The translations under genes were made by a program, and so were the position numbers. 64,000 nt of DNA from Pseudoalteromonas nigrifaciens. Lineage in GTDB: Bacteria; Pseudomonadota; Gammaproteobacteria; Enterobacterales; Alteromonadaceae. Numbering within the stretch: the first letter of the stretch is position 1; each line of letters starts with the position of its first letter. The stretch spans positions 2,356,001-2,420,000 of the forward strand of contig NZ_CP011036.1 in the NCBI RefSeq assembly GCF_002221505.1, in the 5' to 3' direction. Below are positions 63,729 through 64,000 of this stretch, one piece after another. The notes under the pieces are model-generated. The model saw nothing but the letters and a program-made list of their open reading frames with translations. It did not search any database and was not told the origin of the DNA.

Positions 63729-64000
63729 TTACTCAATACCATCAAATAAATAATGCTCTACTCGCTCTACGCGCCTTGGTTTACCTTGCAGTATTAAAAT
63801 ATCGTTGGCTAGTAATATAGTGTGAGCTGATGGGTTCTCTATTTCATTATTTTGTCGGCGCAGTACTTTTATAGACACTTTTCGTTTTGCTAAATTAAGC
63901 GCCGCAATACTTTTATTAACCGCAAAAGCTTTATCGGGTAGCGCTATTACATGCAAGTATTCAAGGCGTTCATGCGCGTCTTCGTCTACATCAAGGTACT
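63729..64000 (-). CDS. C-terminus of a TrkA-C-domain cation transporter, cut by window edge
   Basis: The frame is open through base 64000 (the last 14 codons before the edge read YLDVDEDAHERLEY), so this is the 3' end of a longer gene. The visible 89 codons resemble the C-terminal TrkA-C regulatory domain of KefB/YbaL-type potassium-proton antiporters (VIALPDKAFAVNKSIAALNL, AHTILLANDILILQGKPRRV). The type of transporter cannot be settled without the membrane part. Confidence 0.7.
   Translation of the reverse strand, partial: YLDVDEDAHERLEYLHVIALPDKAFAVNKSIAALNLAKRKVSIKVLRRQNNEIENPSAHTILLANDILILQGKPRRVERVEHYLFDGIE

Noticed and set aside
63729..63956. The 75-codon frame near the right edge as a complete small gene beginning with TTG
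   Set aside because: The frame continues without a stop to the window edge and matches the C-terminus of a TrkA-C-type transporter, so it is a partial gene.

Overview
The window reads as chromosomal DNA of a low-GC marine gammaproteobacterium of the order Alteromonadales, most likely Pseudoalteromonas. This rests on protein-family content and gene order, not on a database search. Nearly all of it is housekeeping DNA with enterobacterial-like synteny. I found no prophage, insertion sequence or CRISPR array.

Layout. 0-9.4 kb: aspS (left-truncated), a YecE-like DUF72 protein, a YgjP-like metalloprotein, a DUF5924/DUF2914 membrane protein, a LysR regulator divergent from a diverged second adenylosuccinate synthetase (PurA2-like), a DUF3334 protein, and cmoA-cmoB for the wobble modification cmo5U34; aspS/yecE/cmoAB also cluster in E. 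coli. 9.5-12 kb: purM-purN-DUF3108. 12-18.3 kb: a PACE-family efflux protein, YafJ amidotransferase, fadE with a FadR-like operator, and an S9 peptidase lipoprotein. 18.4-19.3 kb: seven identical tRNA-Asp genes behind one strong promoter, followed by TIGR03503, dnaQ, rnhA, yafS, gloB and mltD. This is the E. coli aspV-dnaQ-rnhA-yafS-gloB-mltD neighbourhood with an expanded aspV. 25-34 kb: a sugar-kinase-like gene, yqcA-truC-yqcC, DUF3549/DUF3301, a CsrB-type regulatory RNA with an upstream UvrY/GacA-type palindrome, a GNAT enzyme, three small or zinc-ribbon proteins, and divergent syd/queF. In E. coli csrB also lies between yqcC and syd. 34-43 kb: a cyclophilin lipoprotein, tamA-tamB, rraB and radD. 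43-47.6 kb: a truncated TonB-receptor remnant, an 800-bp gene-free stretch, a methyltransferase and a full TonB-dependent receptor. 48-56.6 kb: a DNA-repair block (polB, dinG, a TSUP transporter, priC, a ComFB protein, ybaM, and a FAN1-type nuclease fused to a DEDDh exonuclease). 56.7-64 kb: an MFS transporter remnant, a triply disrupted FadL-family pseudogene, a YeeE/YedE pair, a CoA transferase, 4.5S RNA (ffs), DUF3014, a patatin-like lipase, and the C-terminus of a TrkA-C-type cation transporter.

How the parts work together. The 48-56.6 kb block looks like an SOS module. polB and dinG diverge from one near-consensus LexA box, and the FAN1-exonuclease gene carries a CTG-N10-CAG box just before its start. 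The csrB RNA sits under a GacA-type box, and fadE sits under a FadR-type operator.

Most unusual observations: (1) six of the seven tRNA-Asp copies are each bracketed by a private inverted repeat of 7-9 bp, so each leader can pair with its own trailer although the tRNA bodies are identical; (2) the SOS-boxed FAN1-DEDDh fusion; (3) the diverged PurA2 with altered IMP- and phosphate-site residues and its own LysR regulator; (4) clear gene decay at 43 kb and 56.7-58.4 kb.
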